DNA from: Lewinellaceae bacterium
GTDB taxonomy: Bacteria > Bacteroidota > Bacteroidia > Chitinophagales > Saprospiraceae
Assembly (NCBI GenBank): GCA_016716135.1
Contig: JADJWX010000012.1
Location: 184,956-248,955, forward strand
Direction of reading: 5' to 3'
Length of the DNA: 64,000 bases
In this document: positions 37,107-45,764 of the stretch, piece by piece
Numbering within the stretch: the first letter of the stretch is position 1
Layout of the letters: each line of letters opens with the position of its first letter
Translations under genes and position numbers: made by a program
The notes under the pieces: generated by a model
What the model was told of the DNA's origin: nothing
The model's database searches: none
What the model saw: only the letters and a program-made list of their open reading frames with translations

Positions 37107-38333
37107 ATGCTAAAATACCATCTGCTTGCTACGATGCTGGGCCTGTCGGGCATGGCTTCGGCCCAACCGGGCGACATCCCCGACGCACAAGCGGGAAAGT
37201 GCTACGCCAAATGCCTGGTGCACGACAAGTTTGAAACCGTCACCGAACAATTGCTGCTCAAGCCGGCCTCCTCGGAACTGACGGTCGTTCCGGCCACCTT
37301 CGAAACTGTCACTGCGCAGTACGTGACCCGGGAAAGTTACCTGCGCCTGATCGCCGAGCCGCCTGTTTTTGAAACGGTGGAAGAAAAAATCCTTGTCGCT
37401 CCGGCGGGCCAAAAAGTAAATCCGGGAGCCTATGAAGCGGTGGAAGAACAAGTGCTGCTCAAGCCGGCAACCAAGTACTTCGTCGTCAGCGAGGCCAAAA
37501 TTGAAACGGTGCAGGAGCCTGTCGAGATCGAGCAGGCGTACATGCGGCTGGAGGCTTTGCCCCGCACGTTTGAGCCGGTGCTCGAGCGCGTGGAAGTGCG
37601 CCCGCCCACCACAAAATGGGTGCGTAAAAAAGCCGATCGCGACTGTCTGAGCGCCGACCCCGACGATTGTTTTGTGTGGTGCATGGTGGAAGTGCCGGCG
37701 CAGTACCAGTTGATCTACCGGCAGGTGGATATGGGCTGCGACGGCAAGGGCTCCGGCGATTGCGGCCTGTACCATCCGGTGGAAGCCAAAACGAAAAACA
37801 TGCCGGTGCAAAAAGTGATCGTTCCGGCAAACGCCCGCGAACTGGTGGAGCCTGCGGAGTACGCCACCATCACCCGGTGGGTGCTCAAACCCGGCGCTGC
37901 CGAACCCGCCGGCGCCGGTGTGGCCGAATACAAAACAGTCGTTAAAAAACTGCTGAAAACGCCGGCCCGGGTGCGCGAGGAAACCGTGCCGGCGGTGTAC
38001 GCGCCCATTCAGCGCAAGGTGGTCAAAACGCCCGCCACGTTCGTGTCGGAATCCACACCGGAGGAGCTGATCACCATTACCAAGCGCAGGCTGGTGCGCA
38101 AGGGTGGCTTTTCAGCCTGGCGCGAAATTATTTGCAGCGAAAAAATGACCGGGTACACCATCCGGCAAATCCAGGAAGCCCTGCGGGCCCTGGGCTACTT
38201 CCAGGGAACGATCAGCGGCACGATGAACCTGCAGACGAAAACCGCCCTGGCGCAATTTCAGCAGGAGCGCGATTTGCCCGCCGACGGGAATGTGGATTTT
38301 GAAACCTTGAAAGCACTCGGGATCGGGTATTAA
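37107..38333 (+). CDS. Exported peptidoglycan-binding protein with FETV repeats
   Basis: A 408-residue exported protein (signal peptide ending MASAQ, residue 20). Residues about 35-330 contain at least eight imperfect repeats of the form (F/Y)E(T/P)V-x-E-x3-(L/V)-x-(K/A)-P-A, for example FETVTEQLLLKPAS, FETVEEKILVAPAG, YEAVEEQVLLKPAT. A cysteine-rich insert (DCLSADPDDCFVWCMVE) lies in the middle. The last 70 residues are a PG_binding_1 domain (TIRQIQEALRALGYFQGTISG ... FQQERDLPADG). The repeats form no domain I recognise. It probably binds cell wall through its C-terminus; the repeat role is unknown. Confidence 0.8.
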   Translation: MLKYHLLATMLGLSGMASAQPGDIPDAQAGKCYAKCLVHDKFETVTEQLLLKPASSELTVVPATFETVTAQYVTRESYLRLIAEPPVFETVEEKILVAPAGQKVNPGAYEAVEEQVLLKPATKYFVVSEAKIETVQEPVEIEQAYMRLEALPRTFEPVLERVEVRPPTTKWVRKKADRDCLSADPDDCFVWCMVEVPAQYQLIYRQVDMGCDGKGSGDCGLYHPVEAKTKNMPVQKVIVPANARELVEPAEYATITRWVLKPGAAEPAGAGVAEYKTVVKKLLKTPARVREETVPAVYAPIQRKVVKTPATFVSESTPEELITITKRRLVRKGGFSAWREIICSEKMTGYTIRQIQEALRALGYFQGTISGTMNLQTKTALAQFQQERDLPADGNVDFETLKALGIGY

Positions 38334-38534
38334 CTCCCGCCCGGCACCACTAAGTTTTTGTTAAACATGGACGACGATGTGGCAGGTTTGCCTGGCTTTT
38401 GGAAAATTTGCACGGTTTTTGACAAGTAGCCGTTCATTAAATCCTCCCGAAGTGGCGTGCTGAAGTTTGAGGCAGCCGATCAATGCGTTTTTTTACGCCC
38501 TCCGGGCAAAACAACCTATACCAGATAACAATTT

Positions 38535-38843
38535 ATGGACACCGGCCTGACCCAATACATGGTGGTTTTTACACTGCCACAGCCCCTGACCGAAGCATTT
38601 ATCAGCCAAATCCCACAACAACGGCAAGCGGTAAACCGCCTGTTGCATTCCGGCAAAATTTTGAACTATGCTCTTTCCCTGGAAACATCCACCTTGTGGT
38701 CGGTGTTCTCTGCGCACTCAGAAGCCGAATTGATGGAACTGATCTCCTCGCTTCCCCTTACCGGCTACATGAAAGTGCATATCAGCGAACTGACATTTTT
38801 CCAGTCAGCAAATGCCTTTGCGCCGACTTTTTCGGTAAATTAG
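38535..38843 (+). CDS. Muconolactone-isomerase-like small protein
   Basis: A 102-residue cytosolic protein with a ferredoxin-like pattern (YMVVFTLPQPLTEAFISQIPQQRQAVNRLL ... ILNYALSLETSTLWSVF). It resembles the MIase-like proteins of Bacteroidota, where the true muconolactone isomerase function is unproven and no catechol genes are near. Treated as a conserved hypothetical with this fold. Confidence 0.6.
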   Translation: MDTGLTQYMVVFTLPQPLTEAFISQIPQQRQAVNRLLHSGKILNYALSLETSTLWSVFSAHSEAELMELISSLPLTGYMKVHISELTFFQSANAFAPTFSVN

Positions 38844-38868
38844 CGGCTGTCCCATTAGATGGTTTTTG

Positions 38869-38945
38869 CCACTAAAAACACGGAGTACCACGAAGTTTTC
38901 ACTAAGTCCATAGGGTGTTTTTAGTGTTTTTAGTGCTCTTAGTGG
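38869..38945. repeat. ACTAAAAAC-type repeat before the CotH-like gene
   Basis: CCACTAAAAACAC at 38869 and GTGTTTTTAGTG at 38915 are inverted copies; further TTTTTAGTG and TCTTAGTGG units follow. Low complexity; no gene. Confidence 0.5.
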
Positions 38946-39029
38946 TACAATACTAACTTATGCGACAAACGCTTAATCGCAGGCGCCGTTCCACGGGTTT
39001 TTCCGCAAACCACTTTCTGCCAGGTACAC

Positions 39030-39061
39030 TTGGCGTAACCGGCCCGCAGCCTTTACTTTTG
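39030..39061 (+). promoter_or_regulatory. Bacteroidota promoter for the CotH-like operon
   Basis: TTGG at 39030-39033, 20-nt spacer, TACTTTTG at 39054-39061 (exact TAnnTTTG). The ATG at 39098 lies 36 bases further on. Confidence 0.55.
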
Positions 39062-39097
39062 CCGGAACAGTTTTTTCAAAAAAAAATACATACCAAA

Positions 39098-40149
39098 ATG
39101 AAAACATTGCTTGCGTTTGCCTGCTGCGTAACGCTTTTGTTGCTTAGCCAGGCCCCCGTAACAGCCCAGCCGGAACCTGGTTTGGAGAACATTTTCAGCC
39201 GCTTGCAGCAGTACGAACCCCTGAATGTCGTCATTGAAACGGACCTGAAGCGCCTCCGGAAAGACCGGAACAATGAGAAATGGCAGTCCGCCACGTTTAA
39301 AGTTATGGTTGGCGATTCCGTGGCGTTTGAAAAAGCCGTCAAGGTGGCCACCCGGGGAAATATGCGAAAAAAAACCTGCGACTTCCCGCCGGTGAAAATC
39401 CGTTTTTTGAAGAAAAACCCTACAACGACAGCATTGCCGACATCAATCAACTCAAACTGGTGATCAACTGCCGGTATTCCGAAGCCGACGAACAACTCGT
39501 GGTGCTCGAATACCTGGCCTATGAACTGTACAATTTGCTGACCGAGGAAAGTTTCCGGGTGAAACCCGCCAGCGTGCAGTTTGTCACGCCGGGTAAAAAA
39601 CGCGCTGACATGGACGGCAAAGCCTTTTTTATTGAAAGTGAAAAAGAAATGGCGTCCCGGCTTGACGGCAGGCCGCTGAAGCCCCGGATTATCAGCCCAA
39701 AGATTATGGACACGCTGGCTTTTGCCCGCATGAGCGTATTCCAGTACATGATCGGCAATACCGATTGGGGCGTGTATACCCGCCACAACCTGAAAGTGGT
39801 GGGGACGACGGATTCGCGGATCATTCCGGTTCCGTACGACTTTGACTATGCCGGGCTCGTGGCTGCCGACTACGCGGTGCCATCGCAGGATATAAAAGTC
39901 AACAGCGTTCGGGAGCGGTATTTTCTCGGCATGTGCCAAAGTGCCGAACTGTACCAGCAGATCATCGACGAATTTTTAGCCAAAAAAGACCAAATTCTGG
40001 CGCACTGCGAAAATAACCCCGACCTGAGCTTTGGTTCCCGCAAGGACGCCATGGCATACCTGGAAGATTTTTTCGCAATTTTGAAGGACTCCGAGAAAGT
40101 AAAAAAAGAACTACTGGAAAAATGCAACCGGCGGGTACGCACGGACTAA
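39098..40149 (+). pseudogene. Exported CotH-like protein, frame-broken at an A5 run
   Basis: The start at 39098 (MKTLLAFACCVTLLLLSQAPVTAQ) gives a clean signal peptide. The first frame ends at 39463, but homology continues in the frame that starts at 39460 (NCRYSEADEQLVVLEYLAYELYNLL ... GNTDWGVYTRHNL ... PVPYDFDYAGLV). Restoring one A to the A5 run at 39413-39417 gives one protein of about 350 residues reading KKKPYNDSIADINQ across the joint. The NTDW ... PYDFDY pair resembles the catalytic region of CotH-type kinase folds, but this is a weak guess. It is followed by a start-stop overlap with the next gene. Confidence 0.7.
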
Positions 40150-40508
40150 TGATGGAAGACTGGCAACTCGATTTTGAATGGCTGCGCGTGCAACACCTGG
40201 TAAAAGACGCCATGCAACGCGATACCCTGCCCGATTTGAACACGGTGTTGTTCCTGATCGGGATACAGGAATTGGGGCGCTGGAAGAAAAAGTTTACCAA
40301 AGAGGAAAAACAAGACCTGATGCACATCGCCGTTTGCCGGCTGCTGGGCTACGACGGGTATTACGAGTTTGTGGGGCGGGATGAAGACGGCTGGCCGCAC
40401 TGGCGCCAGGTGCGCGAACTGGCGCAGCAGCCCATTGCCGAACAGGAAAAGTTGTTAAAAATGAATGCCGTGCGCTATTTTAACGACCTGGAAACAGAAG
40501 CGTCATGA
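40149..40508 (+). CDS. Conserved hypothetical protein (119 aa) in CotH-like operon
   Basis: The ATG at 40149 overlaps the upstream stop in TAATG, a sign of translational coupling; it gives MMEDWQLDFEWLRVQHLVK. The protein is soluble, helical and rich in Trp and acidic residues (LIGIQELGRWKKKFTKEEKQDLMHIAVCRLLG). I do not recognise the family. It overlaps the following cyclophilin gene by 4 bases (ATGA), so all three genes form an operon. Confidence 0.75.
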   Translation: MMEDWQLDFEWLRVQHLVKDAMQRDTLPDLNTVLFLIGIQELGRWKKKFTKEEKQDLMHIAVCRLLGYDGYYEFVGRDEDGWPHWRQVRELAQQPIAEQEKLLKMNAVRYFNDLETEAS

Positions 40509-41152
40509 ACATAAAACACCTCCTTTTCATTCTGGGCATGCTTGTGCTTTGCCTGGGCAGTTGCCAAAAAAAAGCCCCGCAGGTTTGGATCCATACCGAC
40601 ATGGGCGACATCCTGGTGCGCCTGTACGATGAAACGCCCAAACACCGGGACAACTTCCTGAAGCTGGCCGGTGAAGGGTTTTACGACAGCCTGCTCCTGC
40701 ACCGCATTATCCGGGATTTTATGATCCAGGGCGGCGATCCCAACTCGAAAAACGCCCCTCCCGGCCAACTGCTTGGCGCCGGAAGCCCGGGCTACAACAT
40801 CCCGCCGGAAATACGGGCGCCCACCCTGCGTGGCGCCCTGGCCGCAGCGCGCCTGCCCGACCAGGTCAACCCGGCGCGTGAATCCAACGGCTCCCAGTTT
40901 TTTATTGTGCACGGGCTGCCGCAAACCGATGTCTCGCTCGACGAATGGGAACAACGCCTTGGCATCAAATTCAGTCCCGAACGCCGGGCGCTGTACAAGG
41001 AAAAAGGCGGCGCGCCGCAGCTCGACGGGCAGTACACCGTGTTCGGCGAAGTGGTGAAAGGTCTGGATGTGCTCGACAAAATTGCTGCGGTGCCGCGTGA
41101 TTCGAACGACCGGCCGCTCAATGACCTGCGGATGTGGATGGAGGTGGAGTGA
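40505..41152 (+). CDS. Cyclophilin-type peptidyl-prolyl isomerase (lipoprotein)
   Basis: A 215-residue lipoprotein (lipobox CLGSC, Cys20) with a cyclophilin fold. Motifs FYDSLLLHRIIRDFMIQGGDP, GSQFFIVHG and LDGQYTVFGEVVKGLDVLDKI are conserved; the cyclophilin core Arg (HRIIRDF) is kept. It would catalyse proline isomerisation of exported proteins in the periplasm. Its start overlaps the preceding gene by 4 bases, so a folding helper for its operon partners is plausible. Confidence 0.92.
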   Translation: MNIKHLLFILGMLVLCLGSCQKKAPQVWIHTDMGDILVRLYDETPKHRDNFLKLAGEGFYDSLLLHRIIRDFMIQGGDPNSKNAPPGQLLGAGSPGYNIPPEIRAPTLRGALAAARLPDQVNPARESNGSQFFIVHGLPQTDVSLDEWEQRLGIKFSPERRALYKEKGGAPQLDGQYTVFGEVVKGLDVLDKIAAVPRDSNDRPLNDLRMWMEVE

Positions 41153-41169
41153 GGTGGTTGAACCCCGGC

Positions 41170-42192
41170 TTATTTCAGTTCCCCCGGCGCAACAGCAACC
41201 TGCTTCAGATTCCCGTCGCGCAGCACCCAAAAACTGAGCGGGCGGCCAATGGTGGTTTCATCCAGCGCTTTGTGCAGCGCGTCGATGGAATCCATGGGGC
41301 GCCCTTCCAGTTGTACGATCACATCGCCGGCCAGGAGGCCCGCTGTTGCTGCCGGCCCGTTTTGCTCTACGTTTTGAATTTGAATGCCGCCCTTGCTGTT
41401 CAGTTGCAGGGTGGTAAGCCATTTCGCCGGTAGTTGCACGGTTTGCGCAGCAATGCCGATGTAGCCGCGGCGGACGCGCCCTTCCAGGATCAGTTTGCCC
41501 ACCACGAATTTCGCCAGGTCGGCAGCCACGGCAAAACAGAGGCCCTGGGCAGGCAGGATCACGGCGGTGTTGACCCCGATCACCCGGCCGCGGGAGTCGA
41601 CCAGCGGGCCGCCACTGTTGCCGGGATTGAGTGCGGCATCCGTCTGGATCACATCGTCGATGAGGCGGCCGCTTTGGCTGCGCAACGTGCGGCCCAGGGC
41701 ACTGACCACACCTGCCGTGACGGAATATTGAAAGCCGAAGGGGTTGCCGATCGCGATGGCAATTTGCCCGACTTGCAGGCTTTTGCTTTCGCCAAAACCA
41801 ACCGTGGCCAGGTTGTCGCCCTCAATTTTTACGACAGCCAGGTCGGTAGCCGGGTCGTCGCCCACCACCTGCGCCTGGAAACTACGGCCATCCTGCAGGA
41901 CGCCTTCGATTTGTTCGGCGCCGTTGACGACATGACTATTCGTCACCACATAGCCGTCGGTGCTGATAATAAAACCGCTGCCGGTGCCTCCACCGGGCTG
42001 CTGCTGTTGGCGGCGGTTGGCTTGTTTTTTCTGCACTTTCAGGTGCACCACGGCATTGCTGACCTGTTTGGTGACGGCCACCACGGTTTGGGAGTAATTG
42101 TCCAGCAAAACCAGGTCATTGGTTGGGGATACGTGGTTTTGCAGGGCTTCGTTTTCGGGAGCCGGCCCTTCGGCATAAATTGCTTGAAACAT
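41170..42192 (-). CDS. HtrA/DegP-family serine protease with one PDZ domain, no signal peptide
   Basis: A 340-residue trypsin-like protease. The triad is complete: His in TNSHVVNG, Asp in DPATDLAVVKI, Ser in TDAALNPGNSGGPLV. One PDZ domain follows (about 245-335: GYIGIAAQTV ... ENGPAATAGLLAGDVIVQLEGRP). The first 60 residues contain no hydrophobic segment, and an in-frame stop lies 8 codons before the ATG, so no signal peptide was missed. Activity is likely cytosolic or export is by an unknown route; most HtrA proteins are periplasmic. Confidence 0.88.
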   Translation of the reverse strand: MFQAIYAEGPAPENEALQNHVSPTNDLVLLDNYSQTVVAVTKQVSNAVVHLKVQKKQANRRQQQQPGGGTGSGFIISTDGYVVTNSHVVNGAEQIEGVLQDGRSFQAQVVGDDPATDLAVVKIEGDNLATVGFGESKSLQVGQIAIAIGNPFGFQYSVTAGVVSALGRTLRSQSGRLIDDVIQTDAALNPGNSGGPLVDSRGRVIGVNTAVILPAQGLCFAVAADLAKFVVGKLILEGRVRRGYIGIAAQTVQLPAKWLTTLQLNSKGGIQIQNVEQNGPAATAGLLAGDVIVQLEGRPMDSIDALHKALDETTIGRPLSFWVLRDGNLKQVAVAPGELK

Positions 42193-42353
42193 AATCAGGA
42201 GTGTTTTGCGTGATTAACCGGATGTGGGCAAAGGCTGTTTTCGAAAAACCGGATAGGGCCACAATTGTGCCATCCGGGTTTTTCCGCCAATTTGGCAGGC
42301 GGCTGGAACGGATTGTGTTTTTTACTTTTACCATTCAACCAACCTCTGTGCCC

Positions 42354-42412
42354 CTCCGTTCCTCTGTGCCCCTCTGTGACACGGTTCCACAGAGGGGCAC
42401 AGAGGAACGGAG
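42354..42412. repeat. 25-bp perfect hairpin upstream of aroE
   Basis: Arms 42354-42378 and 42388-42412 are exact complements (CTCCGTTCCTCTGTGCCCCT ...), 9-base loop. The arms also contain internal direct repeats CTCTGTGCCCCT. It lies 28 bases before the aroE start and would fold strongly in its mRNA leader. Confidence 0.7.
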
Positions 42413-42440
42413 AAGCACAGAGATTTAGACTACTACGCAC

Positions 42441-43196
42441 TTGAACCGCTACGGCATTATCGGCTACCCGCTCGGGCATTCCTTTTCCCGGCAGTATTTC
42501 ACCGAAAAGTTTGCACGCGAAGGCATTGCTGATTCCTGCTACGATGAATTCCCGTTGCCGGATATCCAGGCTTTTCCGGAGTTACTGGCTGCGCATCCCG
42601 ACCTGCGCGGCCTGAACGTGACTATTCCGCACAAGGAAGCCGTCATGCCTTACCTGGACGCACTTGACGAAACAGCGGCAGCAATCGGCGCCGTCAATAC
42701 GATCCGGATTAAAAATGGCCATTGCACCGGATTTAACACCGATGCGGCCGGATTGGAAGGGTCTTTGCAATTGCTGGAGCAGGGGAAATGGCTGAAACCC
42801 ATCGCGGGGGCAAGCGCCCTGATTCTCGGAACCGGTGGTGCGGCAAAAGCCGTTGCCTTTGTTTTGCGGAAAAACAGCATTCCGTTCCGGTTCGTTTCGC
42901 GGCATCCGCAGACCGATGAACAGGTTACGTACGCCAGTCTGCAGGCGATGGATTTCGATTCCGTTCGCTGGATTTTCAACGCGACCCCCCTGGGTACCCA
43001 CCCCATTGTGGACGTTTGCCCGGAATTGCCGTACCATAAAATTCATGCCGCACAATTGGTATATGATTTGGTTTACAATCCTGCCGAAACACTACTTTTG
43101 CAGCGTGCCAAAGCACAGGGCGCCACCGTGAAGAACGGCCTGGAAATGTTGTTTTTACAGGCCGAAGCCGCCTGGGCAATTTGGCAAAAAAAATAA
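42441..43196 (+). CDS. aroE: Shikimate dehydrogenase
   Basis: Reduces 3-dehydroshikimate to shikimate in aromatic amino acid synthesis. Conserved YPLGHSFSRQYF, NVTIPHKEAVMPYLD and the NADP-binding GTGGAAKAVAFVL loop are present. 251 residues, typical for the short Bacteroidota form. The only start in frame that keeps MNRYGIIGYPLGHS is TTG at 42441; a strong hairpin precedes it. Confidence 0.93.
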   Translation: MNRYGIIGYPLGHSFSRQYFTEKFAREGIADSCYDEFPLPDIQAFPELLAAHPDLRGLNVTIPHKEAVMPYLDALDETAAAIGAVNTIRIKNGHCTGFNTDAAGLEGSLQLLEQGKWLKPIAGASALILGTGGAAKAVAFVLRKNSIPFRFVSRHPQTDEQVTYASLQAMDFDSVRWIFNATPLGTHPIVDVCPELPYHKIHAAQLVYDLVYNPAETLLLQRAKAQGATVKNGLEMLFLQAEAAWAIWQKK

Positions 43197-43200
43197 ACGG

Positions 43201-43215
43201 AACGGATCGTCCGTT
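43201..43215. repeat. Small palindrome after aroE
   Basis: AACGGA / TCCGTT around TCG, 5 bases past the aroE stop. Similar in placement to the other post-stop palindromes. Confidence 0.35.
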
Positions 43216-43239
43216 CTCCCTAACCAATTCAAGTCGGAT

Positions 43240-44457
43240 TTGATGAGCGCAGATACAAACCAAAATTCGCCGAGTCCACAAACCGTGGTCGATTTTTCCA
43301 ACACCGCCATTGCCTTTGCACACCTGAGCGATCGGGAACTGAAGAAAATGGCCTGGTTGTTTCGCCTGATCAGCCATCCCTGGCTGGCCCGCATCGGCAC
43401 CGGACTGGCGCTTTTTGCCGTGAAATACAGGCTTCCATTTGCCGAAACCATCGTTAAAAAAACGGTGTTCGAGCAATTTGTCGGTGGCACCACCCTGCTC
43501 GACAGCCAGCGCAACATCGAGCGCCTGGCAGCCAGCGGCGTGCTCACCGTGCTCGATTACGGCGCCGAAGGCAAGGAGTCGGAACTCGACTTCAACTACA
43601 CCATGAATGAAAATCTGCGCGCTATCGATTTTGCCTCGCGCTCGCCGCACATTCCGGTGGTAAGCAGCAAAGTGACCGGCCTTGCACGCCATGGCCTCCT
43701 GGAACGCATTCAAGCCGCCAGAAAACTGACCCGGGACGAGCTCAACGAATACCGTAATGTGCTCAAGCGCATCGACGCAATTTGCTACCATGCTGCACAA
43801 AAAGGGGTTTCCGTTTTTATTGATGCCGAAGAAAGTTGGATTCAGGACTCTATCGACCACCTCGTTTGGCTGATGATGAAACGCTACAACCGTGAGCGCG
43901 TCGTGGTGTACAATACCTTCCAACTCTACCGTACCGACCGCCTGCAATTCCTGCTCGAAAGCTACGACCGCTCCCGGGAAGCCGGTTTTTTATTGGGCGC
44001 CAAACTCGTCCGCGGCGCCTACATGGACAAGGAGCCCGCGCGGGCTGCCGAGTTGGGCTACCCCGACCCGATCAATCCGGATAAAAATACCGCCGACGAT
44101 CATTACAATACCGCCGTCCGGTTTTGCCTGGACCACATCAATCACGTTGCCCTTTGCAATGCCAGCCACAATGCCGACAGCGCCAAATTGCAGGCCGAAC
44201 TGATGGAGCGCAAAGGCATCCCCCACAATCACCCGCACATCATGTTCAGCCAGCTCTTCGGCATGAGCGACAACATTACCTTTAACCTTGCCGAAGCGGG
44301 CTTTCGCGTGTCCAAATACGTACCCTACGGCCAGGTGCGCGACGTGATTCCCTACCTCATCCGCCGCTCGCAGGAGAATACTTCCGTCACAGGTGATGCC
44401 GGGCGCGAACTCACCCTGATCAATCAGGAACTGAAGCGCCGGGGGATCATTGGGTGA
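43240..44457 (+). CDS. Proline dehydrogenase
   Basis: Oxidises proline to pyrroline-5-carboxylate with FAD. The 405-residue stand-alone domain has the barrel motifs VSVFIDAEESWIQ, VYNTFQLYRTDRL, LVRGAYMDKE, LCNASHNADS, MFSQLFGMSDN and YVPYGQVRDVIPYLIRRSQEN, which form the FAD and proline pocket. Unlike PutA, no aldehyde dehydrogenase is fused or adjacent. The start at 43240 follows aroE by 43 bases; co-transcription is possible. Confidence 0.95.
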   Translation: MMSADTNQNSPSPQTVVDFSNTAIAFAHLSDRELKKMAWLFRLISHPWLARIGTGLALFAVKYRLPFAETIVKKTVFEQFVGGTTLLDSQRNIERLAASGVLTVLDYGAEGKESELDFNYTMNENLRAIDFASRSPHIPVVSSKVTGLARHGLLERIQAARKLTRDELNEYRNVLKRIDAICYHAAQKGVSVFIDAEESWIQDSIDHLVWLMMKRYNRERVVVYNTFQLYRTDRLQFLLESYDRSREAGFLLGAKLVRGAYMDKEPARAAELGYPDPINPDKNTADDHYNTAVRFCLDHINHVALCNASHNADSAKLQAELMERKGIPHNHPHIMFSQLFGMSDNITFNLAEAGFRVSKYVPYGQVRDVIPYLIRRSQENTSVTGDAGRELTLINQELKRRGIIG

Positions 44458-44458
44458 A

Positions 44459-44558
44459 GTCAAAATGTAAAATGTAAAATATAAAAGTCAAAAGGTAGAT
44501 GGAGCCGGCCTAAGGCCTAAGCGATCTACCTTTTGACTTTTACATTTTACATTTTGAC
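44459..44558. repeat. Fold-back element of GTCAAAATGTAAAA repeats
   Basis: Arms 44459-44500 and 44524-44558 are inverted copies (the left has 7 extra bases, TATAAAA) and contain tandem AAAATGTAAAA units; the loop has palindrome GGCCTAAGGCC. The related string ATGTAAAATATAAAAGTCAA is at 8949-8968. The right arm runs 12 bases into the O-antigen ligase-like gene. Confidence 0.7.
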
Positions 44559-45764
44559 TTTTACATTTAATCCTGCGATCCCGCCCCAAACCAGCGCCGC
44601 CACCCGGGCATCGTGCAGAAAATTATTGACCAGCCCGTGCAGGAAAAAACTGAACAAGGCCAAGGTAACTAGCAGCCAGGTAGTCTGCCCGGTTTGCAAA
44701 AACCGCCGGATGCCCCGCCAAAGGCTGAGAATCACCAGCGCCAGCCACAGTGCCAAACCCGGCCAACCCGTTTCAGCCAAAGCCTGGAGGTACTCCGAAT
44801 GTGCACCGCCGCCGCGGCCGTAGTTGTCCGGCCCCCGTTTTTCAACCGGCGCCTGAAGGCTGATACGGGTCATTTCCTCCGGTTGCTGGTACGGGAGAAA
44901 TTGGAATTGGAAGGTACCGGGTCCAAAGCCCGTCCAGGGCCGGTCGGCAGCCATGCGCAGGGCACAGGCGTAGCGGTTGAGGCGTTCTTGTGTGGAGACA
45001 TCCGGCGTCCACCCGGATTGTATTTTTTTTTGAAAAAAAAGGCCCGCGCAAAGCGCCATACCCCCAGCCAGCAGCCACCAACGCCAATACCTTCGGAAAT
45101 ACAACACCAAGCCAAACAGGCCGGCCAGGAGCAAGCTAAGCCAGGCTGCCCGGGAACCTGCCAGCAACAGGGCGATCAGGAAAACCCCGGCGGGCAAAAG
45201 GAGAAGCGCCCTCGCGCTGTAAAATGGCGATTTTTGGGAGGGGCAGAAGCCAGCACTGAATAACACCAACACCAAAATCGCGCTGTACAGGGTATGGTCC
45301 GAAAAAAACGGCATTGGCGCCAGCAAAGCCTGATCGGCGCGAAAATGGTGCAAGGCATGGTGACCAATGGTGTATGCCACCACCCCAAGCATCGACCAGC
45401 TCAACACCCGCAACAACCGGGGCCACATGGTTGGAAAGCAAAAAATCCCCGCAAAAAACACCCACCACTGCCCGGCTTCCACCACAACATATTTCCAGGA
45501 CACCAGCGGCATGCTGGAAAACAGGGCCACAAATACCTGCCAACCCACCCAGCTTCCGGCCAGCCAAACGAGGGTGCCTGGCGTAGGCAAATTCCGATGG
45601 CGAACGACTGCAACAGCCAATCCAATGCCTGCCAGGGCAATCAAAGGCTCGGCAGGCAGGGTAAGTTTCCAGGCGCCAAAATCTGCCTCCACCGACCAGG
45701 GTAAAAGCAAAAAGAGCAGCTGGTACAATCGAAACAGCCAAGTAGGTGCAGGATCAACTTGCAT
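44547..45764 (-). CDS. O-antigen ligase-like membrane protein (Wzy_C family)
   Basis: A 405-residue membrane protein with about 10-12 helices. A large loop before the last helices contains HSEYLQALAETGWPGLALWL, the hallmark of O-antigen ligase/polymerase (Wzy_C) proteins. It would polymerise or transfer surface polysaccharide at the periplasmic face. The last residues (GLNVKVKM and stop) are encoded by the right arm of the neighbouring fold-back repeat. The first ATG at 45764 is used; no other surface-sugar genes are adjacent. Confidence 0.85.
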   Translation of the reverse strand: MQVDPAPTWLFRLYQLLFLLLPWSVEADFGAWKLTLPAEPLIALAGIGLAVAVVRHRNLPTPGTLVWLAGSWVGWQVFVALFSSMPLVSWKYVVVEAGQWWVFFAGIFCFPTMWPRLLRVLSWSMLGVVAYTIGHHALHHFRADQALLAPMPFFSDHTLYSAILVLVLFSAGFCPSQKSPFYSARALLLLPAGVFLIALLLAGSRAAWLSLLLAGLFGLVLYFRRYWRWWLLAGGMALCAGLFFQKKIQSGWTPDVSTQERLNRYACALRMAADRPWTGFGPGTFQFQFLPYQQPEEMTRISLQAPVEKRGPDNYGRGGGAHSEYLQALAETGWPGLALWLALVILSLWRGIRRFLQTGQTTWLLVTLALFSFFLHGLVNNFLHDARVAALVWGGIAGLNVKVKM

